Origin: JAFAGX01 sp035623255 | GTDB taxonomy: Bacteria; Acidobacteriota; Terriglobia; Terriglobales; Acidobacteriaceae | Reading direction: 5' to 3' | Assembly: GCA_035623255.1 (NCBI GenBank) | Contig: DASPTU010000096.1 | Span: 1-64,000 of the forward strand | DNA: 64,000 nt | Part shown: positions 25,625-33,175 of the stretch, one piece after another | Position numbering within the stretch: the first letter of the stretch is position 1 | Layout of the letters: every line of letters begins with the position of its first letter | Notes under the pieces: model-generated | The model's input: only the letters and a program-made list of their open reading frames with translations | Told to the model about the DNA's origin: nothing | Databases searched by the model: none | Translations under genes and position numbers: made by a program

Positions 25625-25757
25625 TGTGACATAATGCGAGGAGTTCCGTTGGAAGATAGTTACTCCTTTTCTATCATTTAGTTAGCAGTCTTTTCCCGAA
25701 TTTGCATCTTTATTCGTGCCCACCCCGTCTTAGAATAGGAAGACACTGGTTAGATGC

Positions 25758-26876
25758 ATGACTCAACCCCCCGGAAAGACCCTTTTGGGGCTTACACTGC
25801 AAGAGCTTACAAGCCTGGCTGAGGATGCTGGGCAGCCTTCTTACCGCGGTCAGCAAATCTTCGAAGGCCTGTATCGCAGGCGGGTCGAATCCCCGGATCA
25901 ATTCTCCAATCTTCCGCAAGCATTTCGAACCGCCTTGATAGACGGGGGATTTGCTGTAGACCTGCCGAACATAGAGCGCTTGTTCACATCATCAGACGGC
26001 ACGGTGCGATATCTAATGAGGTTGAGCGATGGGGAGGCCGTCGAATCCGTATGGATGCCTGAAGGGGACGGTGGAGAAGCTGGTGACGGCAGTGAAGCTG
26101 GACTGGAAGAAGAAAGAAAAAGTAGTCGAACTCGAGCCACCATATGCCTTTCCAGCCAAGTCGGCTGCGCCGTAGATTGCCAATTTTGCCTGACCGCTTT
26201 GCTCGGCATGAAGAGGAATCTCAGCGCTGGAGAAATCCTCGGCCAGATTTGCTCAGTGTTGAACCAACAACGGGTGCAGCTGCCACAGGACCGCGTGAAT
26301 ATTGTTTTCATGGGAATGGGGGAGCCCTTTCTCAACTATGACAACTTCATCAAGGCTGTGCGCCTGCTGGTGGATGGAGTCGGGATCGCCCAGTCGCGCA
26401 TGACCGTTTCCACCGCAGGAATTGTGCCCCGAATTTATGATCTTGGCGCCGAACCTGTTCGCCCGAAATTAGCCATTTCGCTGAACGCGCCTAATGATGA
26501 GTTGCGCAGCCGTCTGATGCCCATCAATCGCAAATGGAACCTCACCACACTAATAGCAGCGGCCCGCGACTTCCCATTACGTGCCCGCGAGCGCCTCACC
26601 TTCGAATATGTTCTGCTCAATGGGGTAAACGATTCCGTGAAACACGCCCGTGAACTAGCCGAGTTGATCCGAGGTGTCCGCTCAAAGGTGAATCTGATCG
26701 CGCTCAACCCTGGCCCAGGCATTTCATTCAGCACATCGGGCGAGGAACAAACTCTGCAGTTTCAGAAGGTGCTTGTTACAGCCAGTGTGCCGACATTTAT
26801 TCGCCGTCCGCGTGGCCGTGATATTTATGCGGCCTGTGGCCAACTGAAGAGCACAGTTGAACTCAGGGCTTCCTAA
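25758..26876 (+). CDS. rlmN: 23S rRNA (adenine-2503-C2)-methyltransferase RlmN
   Basis: 372 residues. A radical SAM enzyme that methylates C2 of A2503 in 23S rRNA and A37 of some tRNAs. The cluster motif is QVGCAVDCQFCLTALLGMKR (CxxxCxxC). The methyl-carrying cysteine is in RGRDIYAACGQL near the C terminus, and the N-terminal RlmN/Cfr accessory domain has YRGQQIFEGLYRRRVESPDQ. An unusual acidic insert of about 25 residues (GDGGEAGDGSEAGLEEERKS) sits just before the radical SAM barrel. The gene is divergent from the M16 peptidase. Confidence 0.95.
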   Translation: MTQPPGKTLLGLTLQELTSLAEDAGQPSYRGQQIFEGLYRRRVESPDQFSNLPQAFRTALIDGGFAVDLPNIERLFTSSDGTVRYLMRLSDGEAVESVWMPEGDGGEAGDGSEAGLEEERKSSRTRATICLSSQVGCAVDCQFCLTALLGMKRNLSAGEILGQICSVLNQQRVQLPQDRVNIVFMGMGEPFLNYDNFIKAVRLLVDGVGIAQSRMTVSTAGIVPRIYDLGAEPVRPKLAISLNAPNDELRSRLMPINRKWNLTTLIAAARDFPLRARERLTFEYVLLNGVNDSVKHARELAELIRGVRSKVNLIALNPGPGISFSTSGEEQTLQFQKVLVTASVPTFIRRPRGRDIYAACGQLKSTVELRAS

Positions 26877-26888
26877 GAAGGCGACCTT

Positions 26889-28658
26889 CTAACTTATCGC
26901 GGCCGCGTTTGCCTCTGAATGTGATTGGGATTGGTCGCCTTGCGGTTCGCCCGTATTCGTGTATGCCGGAAGCTCGATGCGGAATGTTGCACCACCTTCA
27001 GGCCGGTTGTGGCAGGTAACCTTCCCCTTGTGTTCCTGAATAATGCCGTAACACACGCTCAATCCCAGGCCTGCACCCTGACCCACGGGACGCGTAGTGT
27101 AGAAAGGATCAAAAACCCGCTCCGGCTTCTCCACGCCCACTCCGTCGTCGCTGAAGTCGATAACAACAAATTGCTCTTTCAATAGTGTACTTACTTTCAG
27201 TACTCCGCCCTTTTCTGCCATCGCATGAAGTGCGTTGTTAGTGATGTGCAAACACACTTGCAGCAGCTGATTTGAATCGCCAAGGACGCGCGGCAAATTG
27301 CTGGCCAGGTCAGTTTGAACTTGTATGAAAGCCCCATGCTGCTGAGGAGGACGCAAGCGCACGGCCGTCTGCAACAAGCCGTTTATGTCGATCGGCGACT
27401 TTTCCGCCGGCACCTGCTTCGCGAAACTGAGGAGGCTTGAGACCAGCGTTCGGGTTCGGCGAATCTGTTGCTCCATTTTCTGAAGCAGCGAACGTTGTTC
27501 ACCGCTGAGTACCGTAGCACCCAACAGCTCGGTATATCCCAGCATCGCGGTTAGAGGGTTGTTCAGTTCGTGCGCGGCGCCCCCTACCAGTTGTCCCAGC
27601 GAAGCCAGTTTCTCCGATTGCAAGACCTGCGCCTGCAGCCGGGTAAGGTTTTCGAAGGATTCCTGCGAACTCTTCAGCAGGCTTAACAGCTCAACATCCA
27701 GCATGTGTTGTTTCAGAAAAACCATCCCGCCCAGGGCAAGCATAGTGCACAGTGTCATCCCCATGCGGAACATACGGACTTTCTGGGGCGTGGACGTATC
27801 AAACAGCGCCCACGCGGCAAACAAGGGTAGCGAGAGAACCGCCACCATTCCCAGTCTCGCTGCCCACACCCCATGACCATAGTTGCCGGGCTGGGGAGTT
27901 TGTTCCGGGGCGGCGCGCAGTGCTTTCAATCCAATCCAGGTGACCCACGCCATCGAGATTGCGAGGGGTACATCGTAGGCGCTACCTGAGAAATAAACCT
28001 TTCGCTCAATGGCCCAGTTCGCGAAGTATGAACTCGAACTGTAAATCAGCATGCAACCAAACCAGCTGAGATACACTCGCCTCCAATAACCCGAACTGCG
28101 AAGGCAAAGCACACAAAGGCCCCCCAGCAAAACGAACTTCTCCCACGAATAGATAACGTTCAGGTTGTGCTGGTAGATATTCGGGTCGGGCGAGACATAT
28201 TGCCAGGGAATCAAAGTCACCACGTACAAATAAAGCCACCAGATCAATAGCATGATGAAATCAAGCGAGCCCAGGCGCGTATGGCGTTGGTCCTGATGCA
28301 CGTGTGGCTGGACCGCCAAGGCGGCGATCATCGGAACCAGGTGAACGAAAAGAACCACGTCTCCGGCAAACAGATTTGGAACGTCTTTCTGCAGAAGGAT
28401 TTCGAAGTAACACCATAAGCCTTGGTAGAAGAGCCAGAAAGCCGTTCCTAACGACATCAACGCCCAGAAAATCCGCGCCCGGCCGTTACTTTTCTGTACA
28501 ACTGGGAGAAGCGCTACCGTGCCAGAAAATAGCAGGCATAGTTGGACACTGTCGCTGAGCGCCACCAGGGCGAAACCGTGCAGGGTCATGGATGCCACGG
28601 TCTGGAGACACACGAGCCCGCAGACGGCCCCGAGCCACAGTTTGTTGCCCTTGGTCAT
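26889..28658 (-). CDS. Multi-pass membrane sensor histidine kinase
   Basis: 589 residues. Residues 1-310 contain about nine or ten membrane helices with no recognised ligand domain. A short coiled coil (LKSSQESFENLTRLQAQVLQ) leads to the HisKA domain with phospho-acceptor H363 in GGAAHELNNPLTAMLGYTEL. The ATPase domain has the N box (ITNNALHAMAEKGG), G1 (DFSDDGVGV) and G2 (GQGAGLGLSVCYGI). The HELNNPL type is that of NtrB/HydH-like kinases. No response regulator is adjacent on its strand, so its partner is elsewhere. It is divergent from the second kinase, with about 230 bases between proposed starts. Confidence 0.9.
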   Translation of the reverse strand: MTKGNKLWLGAVCGLVCLQTVASMTLHGFALVALSDSVQLCLLFSGTVALLPVVQKSNGRARIFWALMSLGTAFWLFYQGLWCYFEILLQKDVPNLFAGDVVLFVHLVPMIAALAVQPHVHQDQRHTRLGSLDFIMLLIWWLYLYVVTLIPWQYVSPDPNIYQHNLNVIYSWEKFVLLGGLCVLCLRSSGYWRRVYLSWFGCMLIYSSSSYFANWAIERKVYFSGSAYDVPLAISMAWVTWIGLKALRAAPEQTPQPGNYGHGVWAARLGMVAVLSLPLFAAWALFDTSTPQKVRMFRMGMTLCTMLALGGMVFLKQHMLDVELLSLLKSSQESFENLTRLQAQVLQSEKLASLGQLVGGAAHELNNPLTAMLGYTELLGATVLSGEQRSLLQKMEQQIRRTRTLVSSLLSFAKQVPAEKSPIDINGLLQTAVRLRPPQQHGAFIQVQTDLASNLPRVLGDSNQLLQVCLHITNNALHAMAEKGGVLKVSTLLKEQFVVIDFSDDGVGVEKPERVFDPFYTTRPVGQGAGLGLSVCYGIIQEHKGKVTCHNRPEGGATFRIELPAYTNTGEPQGDQSQSHSEANAAAIS

Positions 28659-28772
28659 AGCCTGTTGGCTTCATTGTAGGTATGTCTGAGAAGGGTGAAA
28701 GTTACCCTCGTAACCTTGGGAAGTTGTGACGCCAGTTGCGAAATCAGGTACTTGGGCGACAACAAGTTTCGC

Positions 28773-28801
28773 TTGCTCTGGCGAAAAGTAGTTAATATCA
28801 T
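28773..28801 (+). promoter_or_regulatory. Promoter of the kinase/regulator pair
   Basis: TTGCTC at 28773-28778 and TATCAT at 28796-28801 with 17 bases between. It lies downstream of a possible GTG start at 28695, which supports the ATG at 28890 as the real start. Confidence 0.45.
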
Positions 28802-28889
28802 CCCTTGTCACAGCCGTTGCGGTTCACGGACGTATCACTTGGCCATTCGAGCGGTTAAAGATCGTTTCTTATGGAGACTTCGGGCTCCC

Positions 28890-30716
28890 ATGAGCCCGGG
28901 CGAGGTGCGCCGAGTTGAGCGATGGCTGGCTTCGGCACGTGTCTTCCTGGCGGTTTCTGCCCTGGTCGCAATCTGGATGGATCCCTCGACCATCCACTAT
29001 TCCATTTGGGCCTTTGGATTGTTGGCTTTCTATATCGCTCAGGGAATGATCATCATCATTTTCCTGCGCCGCCGCCAGCAGTCCACCCCCTCCTTCCGCG
29101 TGCTGGTTCATAGCGCCGACATCATCTGGCCAGCTCTGATCTCCATTTTCGCCATCGGGCAAAGCAATACTTTTTTCCTGTTCTTTGTCTTTGTATTGGC
29201 AGCGGCAGCTTATCGCTGGGGCTTGTGGGAGACCCTCGGAACAGCCTTTGCTGAGGTCGCATTGCTTTGGACCGAAAGCTTCGCTCTCCGCTGGGGTTTC
29301 TTTCCCGCGCTTTATGGCTTCTTTGTTCGCATCCACTGGCCCATGGCTCTCGGCTGGCTCTACGCTTTCCTTTTCCATCACCATTGGCCACCTCTGCATG
29401 TCGATAGCACTAATTTCGAGCCCAAGGCTCTTTTCATGCGTTCGGTCTACCTGGTCGTGTTGGGCTTGCTGCTCGGATATTTGGCCGAACAGCAGAAGCA
29501 GCTTCGTGCCGAGAAAGCGATCATCGCGCGAACCTTGGGCCGAGCGCGAGTGGACGCCGGTGTTTCCGGCACTTTGCAGGATGTTTGCAAGGAGCTTCTG
29601 TCCATCTATCGGGCGAGGCACGTCCTTATGGCTTCCCAGGAGGTCGACAGTCATCGGGTCTTCGTTGCCGAATTAAGCGCTGCAGGACAGGGCCCCTCTT
29701 TTCAGTGGCTGGAATCCTCGCCCAAAGATCCCGACACTTATCTGCACAAGACTGATGTAGCTACCTGTTACGTCGAGCGGAGCCGCCAGAACGGAACTCA
29801 AGGTTTCTCCCTGCTGGCCCTTGACGAGTCCGGAGCCCGCCTCACCGACCCAAATTCAGATTTCCTCAATGCTTTTGCGCAGGCCCATCCATTCAGTAGT
29901 GCGCTGGTCGTTTCCTTCGCTTTCGGTCACGAATGGCTGGGACGCATATTCCTGCTTGATCCCGCTCTAACGGGCGAAACCGAAGAAGAACTGCATTTCT
30001 TGCAGGAGTGGGTGCGGCAAGTTGGACCCGCAGTCTACAACGTACTCCTGTTACGTCGCTTGCGGTTGAGAGCTGGAGCGGTCGAGCGCGCCCGCTTTGC
30101 CCGCGAACTCCATGATGGCGCCGTCCAGTCTTTAATTGCGGTGGAAATGCAGGTCGATGTATTGCGCCGCCAGTCCGTCACCAAGCCCGAGATTCTGCCG
30201 GCCGAGTTGGATCGCATCCAGGGCCTGCTGCGTGAGGAGGTCCTGAAGCTCCGTGAACTCATGCAGCAGATGAAAACTCTGGATGTGGATGCCAAACGTC
30301 TCCCTGGGGTGATTCAGGACACCGTCGAACGCTTCCAGCGCGAGACCGGCATCTGCGCTCAATTCGTCTCCGAGCTTTCCGAATTGCAAATGCCCCAGCC
30401 CATTTGCCGTGAAGTCGCCCGCATCGTGCAAGAGGCGCTGGTAAATGTTCGCAAGCACAGCAATGCACGACAGGTGCTGGTCCGCTTGGGCATCACCGAT
30501 GGCAACTGGAAGATGGAGATTGAGGACGATGGCCGCGGCTTTCCTTTTTCCGGCCGGCTCTCTCAGCGCGAGCTCGACAGTATGGGCAAGGGTCCTGCCG
30601 TCATCAAAGAACGTGTGCGCTTGATCGAAGGGGAACTCACGATAGAATCACATCCGGGGCAGGGATCGCGCTTGGAGATCATCGTTCCCCGACAAAAGGC
30701 AGCCGTGCATGGATAA
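28890..30716 (+). CDS. Membrane sensor histidine kinase, NarX/DesK type (HisKA_3)
   Basis: 608 residues from the ATG at 28890. The open frame extends to a GTG at 28695, but that stretch is Cys/Arg-rich and contains the likely promoter. About six membrane helices occupy residues 20-210. A GAF-like region follows (about 225-385), then the HisKA_3 box with H408 in RFARELHDGAVQSLIAVEMQ. The ATPase domain shows VARIVQEALVNVRKHSNARQ and MEIEDDGRGFPF. The stop overlaps the start of the response regulator by 8 bases, so the two are translationally coupled and form a two-component system. The signal is unknown. Confidence 0.9.
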   Translation: MSPGEVRRVERWLASARVFLAVSALVAIWMDPSTIHYSIWAFGLLAFYIAQGMIIIIFLRRRQQSTPSFRVLVHSADIIWPALISIFAIGQSNTFFLFFVFVLAAAAYRWGLWETLGTAFAEVALLWTESFALRWGFFPALYGFFVRIHWPMALGWLYAFLFHHHWPPLHVDSTNFEPKALFMRSVYLVVLGLLLGYLAEQQKQLRAEKAIIARTLGRARVDAGVSGTLQDVCKELLSIYRARHVLMASQEVDSHRVFVAELSAAGQGPSFQWLESSPKDPDTYLHKTDVATCYVERSRQNGTQGFSLLALDESGARLTDPNSDFLNAFAQAHPFSSALVVSFAFGHEWLGRIFLLDPALTGETEEELHFLQEWVRQVGPAVYNVLLLRRLRLRAGAVERARFARELHDGAVQSLIAVEMQVDVLRRQSVTKPEILPAELDRIQGLLREEVLKLRELMQQMKTLDVDAKRLPGVIQDTVERFQRETGICAQFVSELSELQMPQPICREVARIVQEALVNVRKHSNARQVLVRLGITDGNWKMEIEDDGRGFPFSGRLSQRELDSMGKGPAVIKERVRLIEGELTIESHPGQGSRLEIIVPRQKAAVHG

Positions 30717-31395
30717 TCGAAGGATGCAAGCCATTCGCATCGTCATCGCCGACGACCACCCCATATTTCGCGACGGACTCCGCAGGCTTCTCGAAACCGA
30801 GCCAGATCTGAAAGTGATCGGCGAGGCTTGCGATGGCGCCGAGGCCGTGAAGTTTGCTCGACAGCTCAAGCCAGACATCCTCCTGCTCGACCTTGCCATG
30901 CCACGTCACCCCGGGCTGGAAGCCCTGCGCGAGATGAGTTCCGGCCAGGGCATGGGTGTACGAGTCATCTTGCTCACCGCTGCCGCGGAAAAAAATCAGA
31001 TCGTCGAAGCTTTGCAACTCGGCGCGCGCGGCGTCGTCCTCAAAGACTCAGCCACTCAACTACTCCTGAAGGCCATTCACACCGTCATGTCGGGCGAGTA
31101 TTGGGTCGGGCGGGAAAGCGTGTCCAATCTCGTGCAGTATCTACGTACGCTTATCCAGTCGTCCGGAGAGGAAGCCCGGCAGAAGAAATTCGGCCTCACT
31201 CCCCGCGAGCTGGAGATCGTTTCCGCTGTCGTCGCCGGTTACTCCAACAAGGAAATCGCCGAGTACTTCAAAATCAGCGAGGATACCGTCAAGCACCACC
31301 TCAGCAACATCTTCGACAAACTCGGCGTGTCCACCCGCCTGGAGCTGGCGTTGTTTGCCGTGAATCAATCTCTGCCTCTAAAGCCCATTTCGTAG
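30709..31395 (+). CDS. NarL/FixJ family response regulator
   Basis: 228 residues. The receiver domain begins RIVIADDHPIFRDGLRRLLE; the phospho-acceptor is D61 in PDILLLDLAMP and the conserved Lys is in GVVLKDSATQ. The C-terminal LuxR-type helix-turn-helix is LTPRELEIVSAVVAGYSNKE, IAEYFKISEDTVKHHLSNIF and DKLGVSTRLELALFAV. A second ATG at codon 6 is an alternative start. It overlaps the kinase gene and is surely its partner. Targets are unknown; I see no obvious repeated operator nearby. Confidence 0.92.
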   Translation: MDNRRMQAIRIVIADDHPIFRDGLRRLLETEPDLKVIGEACDGAEAVKFARQLKPDILLLDLAMPRHPGLEALREMSSGQGMGVRVILLTAAAEKNQIVEALQLGARGVVLKDSATQLLLKAIHTVMSGEYWVGRESVSNLVQYLRTLIQSSGEEARQKKFGLTPRELEIVSAVVAGYSNKEIAEYFKISEDTVKHHLSNIFDKLGVSTRLELALFAVNQSLPLKPIS

Positions 31396-31494
31396 CCAAG
31401 TTTCAAGAGGCGCAATCGACTTTGCTTCGTGCGCCCGACAACGCGTTCGGTGCCTTCGGATTCTAACCAGAAGCTGGACTTCGACGAGGTAGCA

Positions 31495-31683
31495 ATGCCC
31501 CGCTTGCTCTCAGTAAATGTCGGTCTTCCCCGCGACGTGACATGGAACGGCAAAACTGTCCGCACCGCCGTCTGGAAATCTCCGGTCAGCGGACGGCGAA
31601 TGGTGCGCAAGCTCGATATCGATGGCGATGCCCAAGGCGATCTCGCCGGTCACGGTGGGGAACACCGTGCTGTTTTTGTTTAG
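31495..31683 (+). pseudogene. Truncated MOSC-domain protein (N-terminal 62 residues)
   Basis: GAGGT precedes an ATG and opens MPRLLSVNVGLPRDVTWNGK, then TAVWKSPVSGRRMVRKLDID, GDAQGDLAGHGGEHRAVFV and a stop. That is the exact start of a YiiM-like MOSC protein, which normally runs on for 150 or more residues with the conserved cysteine. The homology ends abruptly at the stop and no remainder is found in any frame after it. I call it a broken gene. Confidence 0.65.
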
Positions 31684-31711
31684 CCAAACGCGGGTGTCAC
31701 TCTGGATCTTT

Positions 31712-31834
31712 GAGAGGAACGGGAGAATCCCCGGAGGCATTTTCCCCGACTACGAACTGCCCGAATCCACCGGCAAGGTGCGCAAGCTCAACGACCTACA
31801 CGGCCATGATCCGCTAAGCCCCAGGCCCCTATGA
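31712..31834 (+). pseudogene. Fragment of a peroxiredoxin-like (redoxin) protein
   Basis: In another frame, directly after the MOSC fragment, come FERNGRIPGGIFPDYELPES and TGKVRKLNDLHGHDP. This matches the opening of AhpC/TSA redoxins (PGG-FPDYELPDHTG-x-RKLSELQGDDP). It lacks a start codon and stops after HDPLSPRPL, before the catalytic region. A short near-duplication (CATGATCC / TATGACCC) at the break suggests a deletion or slippage scar. Confidence 0.5.
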
Positions 31835-32003
31835 CCCTATGGCACTTTCGTGCTATTGCCTAACCCGTACGAGCCATTGCTGGTTTCAGCCCCGCCCACT
31901 AGCATCGAATCAACAGATCACAGTCTGGTGTATTGCTCTGTGGTTTGCATCGCGTAGTCTTACTTTCCCCCGCGGTGGTGATCTCGAGTCTTGGAGGCAA
32001 GCT

Positions 32004-32168
32004 GTGTTGTCCCTATATCGTCTCTGGTCGGAAGAAAGCGGTCAGGACGTTGCTGAATACGCGGTGATGCTGGCAGTCATTCTGGTCATTGTAGTGGGCA
32101 CCATCCGCCTGATCGGTGGCAACGCCAATAACGTTTTCTCCTCGGTCGCCAGCTCGATCAGCCAATAG
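32004..32168 (+). CDS. Flp/Fap-type pilin, copy 1
   Basis: 54 residues from the GTG at 32004, with GGAGG 6 bases upstream. The class IVb prepilin site is ESGQDVAEYAVMLAVI: cleavage after Gly and Glu at position +5 of the mature chain, followed by Tyr. One hydrophobic helix (AVILVIVVGTIRLIGG) and a short polar tail NANNVFSSVASSISQ complete it. Flp pilins build Tad pili after processing by TadV/CpaA, but no tad genes are nearby. From the Gly at the cleavage site onward, 37 of 42 residues match copy 2 at 42711. Confidence 0.9.
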   Translation: MLSLYRLWSEESGQDVAEYAVMLAVILVIVVGTIRLIGGNANNVFSSVASSISQ

Positions 32169-32380
32169 CGCATCCACCCCCCTTTTGCGCGCGTAAATCC
32201 GAGTGGCTTCCCAGGTCAATCCCCGTCGTAATTGAGTCGGATCGCCCCTCCGGCTAAAACCTTTCTCACGCCCCTGCGCGGTCATCCGGTTCGGCTTTCG
32301 TCGCGGCGCTTACTGTCACACACGAATCCCGTCAAGACCGCTACTATATAAGACGAAACATCCCCAAGCAGGCCGATCCA

Positions 32381-33001
32381 ATGATTTCTCGCCACGTCAT
32401 TTTCTGGGAAGTCGATACCCAAAGAGACTTCATGCTGCCAGGCGGCACGCTCTATGTTCCCGGAGCCGAAAAACTGCTGTCCAACATACGCAAGCTGACG
32501 CAGGCGGCGCGCGATGGCCGGGTGTTCCTCGTTTCTCATGGCTGCTTTCATACACCAGATGATCCTGAGTTCAAAGCCTTCCCGCCCCACTGTGTGAAAG
32601 GAACATCCGGCGCGGAATATGTCCCGGAAGCGCTGACCGACAAAGTGTTCCGCATTCCCAATGAGAAATCGGCTGCTTTGCCCGCCAACCTCTTTCAGTA
32701 TCAGCAAGTTCTTCTGGAAAAGCAGACCCTCGATGTCTTTGAAAGCTGCCACGCAGACGCTCTTGTAAAATCTCTCCCTAAGGATGCCGAATTTGTAGTC
32801 TTTGGAGTGTTCACGGAGTACTGCGTTGCATTTGCCGCTAAAGGGCTACTGAAGCGTGGCCGCCGGGTTTCGGTCGTACAGGACGCCATCGAAACTTTGA
32901 AGCCGGAAGACGGTCAGAAGACCATTTCCGAGCTTCAGGCCCTCGGAGCCAGGTTCCTCACCACAGATCAAGCTCTGGCGCTGCTTAACCGCCACGATTG
33001 A
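32381..33001 (+). CDS. Cysteine hydrolase, isochorismatase/nicotinamidase family
   Basis: 206 residues. The triad is visible: D12 in VIFWEVDTQRDFMLPGG, K114 in VLLEKQTLDVF and C148 in VVFGVFTEYCVAFAAKGLL. The probable metal site is SHGCFHTPDDPEF, as in nicotinamidases. It would hydrolyse an amide such as nicotinamide or another small substrate; there are no NAD-salvage neighbours to support one choice. A TATATA-containing promoter-like stretch lies about 35 bases upstream. Confidence 0.88.
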   Translation: MISRHVIFWEVDTQRDFMLPGGTLYVPGAEKLLSNIRKLTQAARDGRVFLVSHGCFHTPDDPEFKAFPPHCVKGTSGAEYVPEALTDKVFRIPNEKSAALPANLFQYQQVLLEKQTLDVFESCHADALVKSLPKDAEFVVFGVFTEYCVAFAAKGLLKRGRRVSVVQDAIETLKPEDGQKTISELQALGARFLTTDQALALLNRHD

Positions 33002-33175
33002 ACCTGATGCAGGCCGGGGACAGCGCATCCGTCTCACCAGCCGCGAGCCCGCGGCCGTACACAGCTTGACCGCTCCTCACGCCCACTGTTATTTTTCGGC
33101 TCTACACTTCGCAATTCAGGGGGCATCCGTCTGAGTCGGGCAGGGAAGAGGCGTCGAAGGAATGATCTTCCCTCC

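Noticed and set aside
28695..28889. N-terminal extension of the second kinase from a GTG
   Set aside because: The segment is Cys/Arg-rich, unlike the rest, and contains the best promoter candidate for the gene.
28869..29654. 261-codon minus-strand frame
   Set aside because: Antisense to the membrane part of the second kinase; composition is typical of a shadow frame (Gln/Asp/Arg rich, no hydrophobic core).
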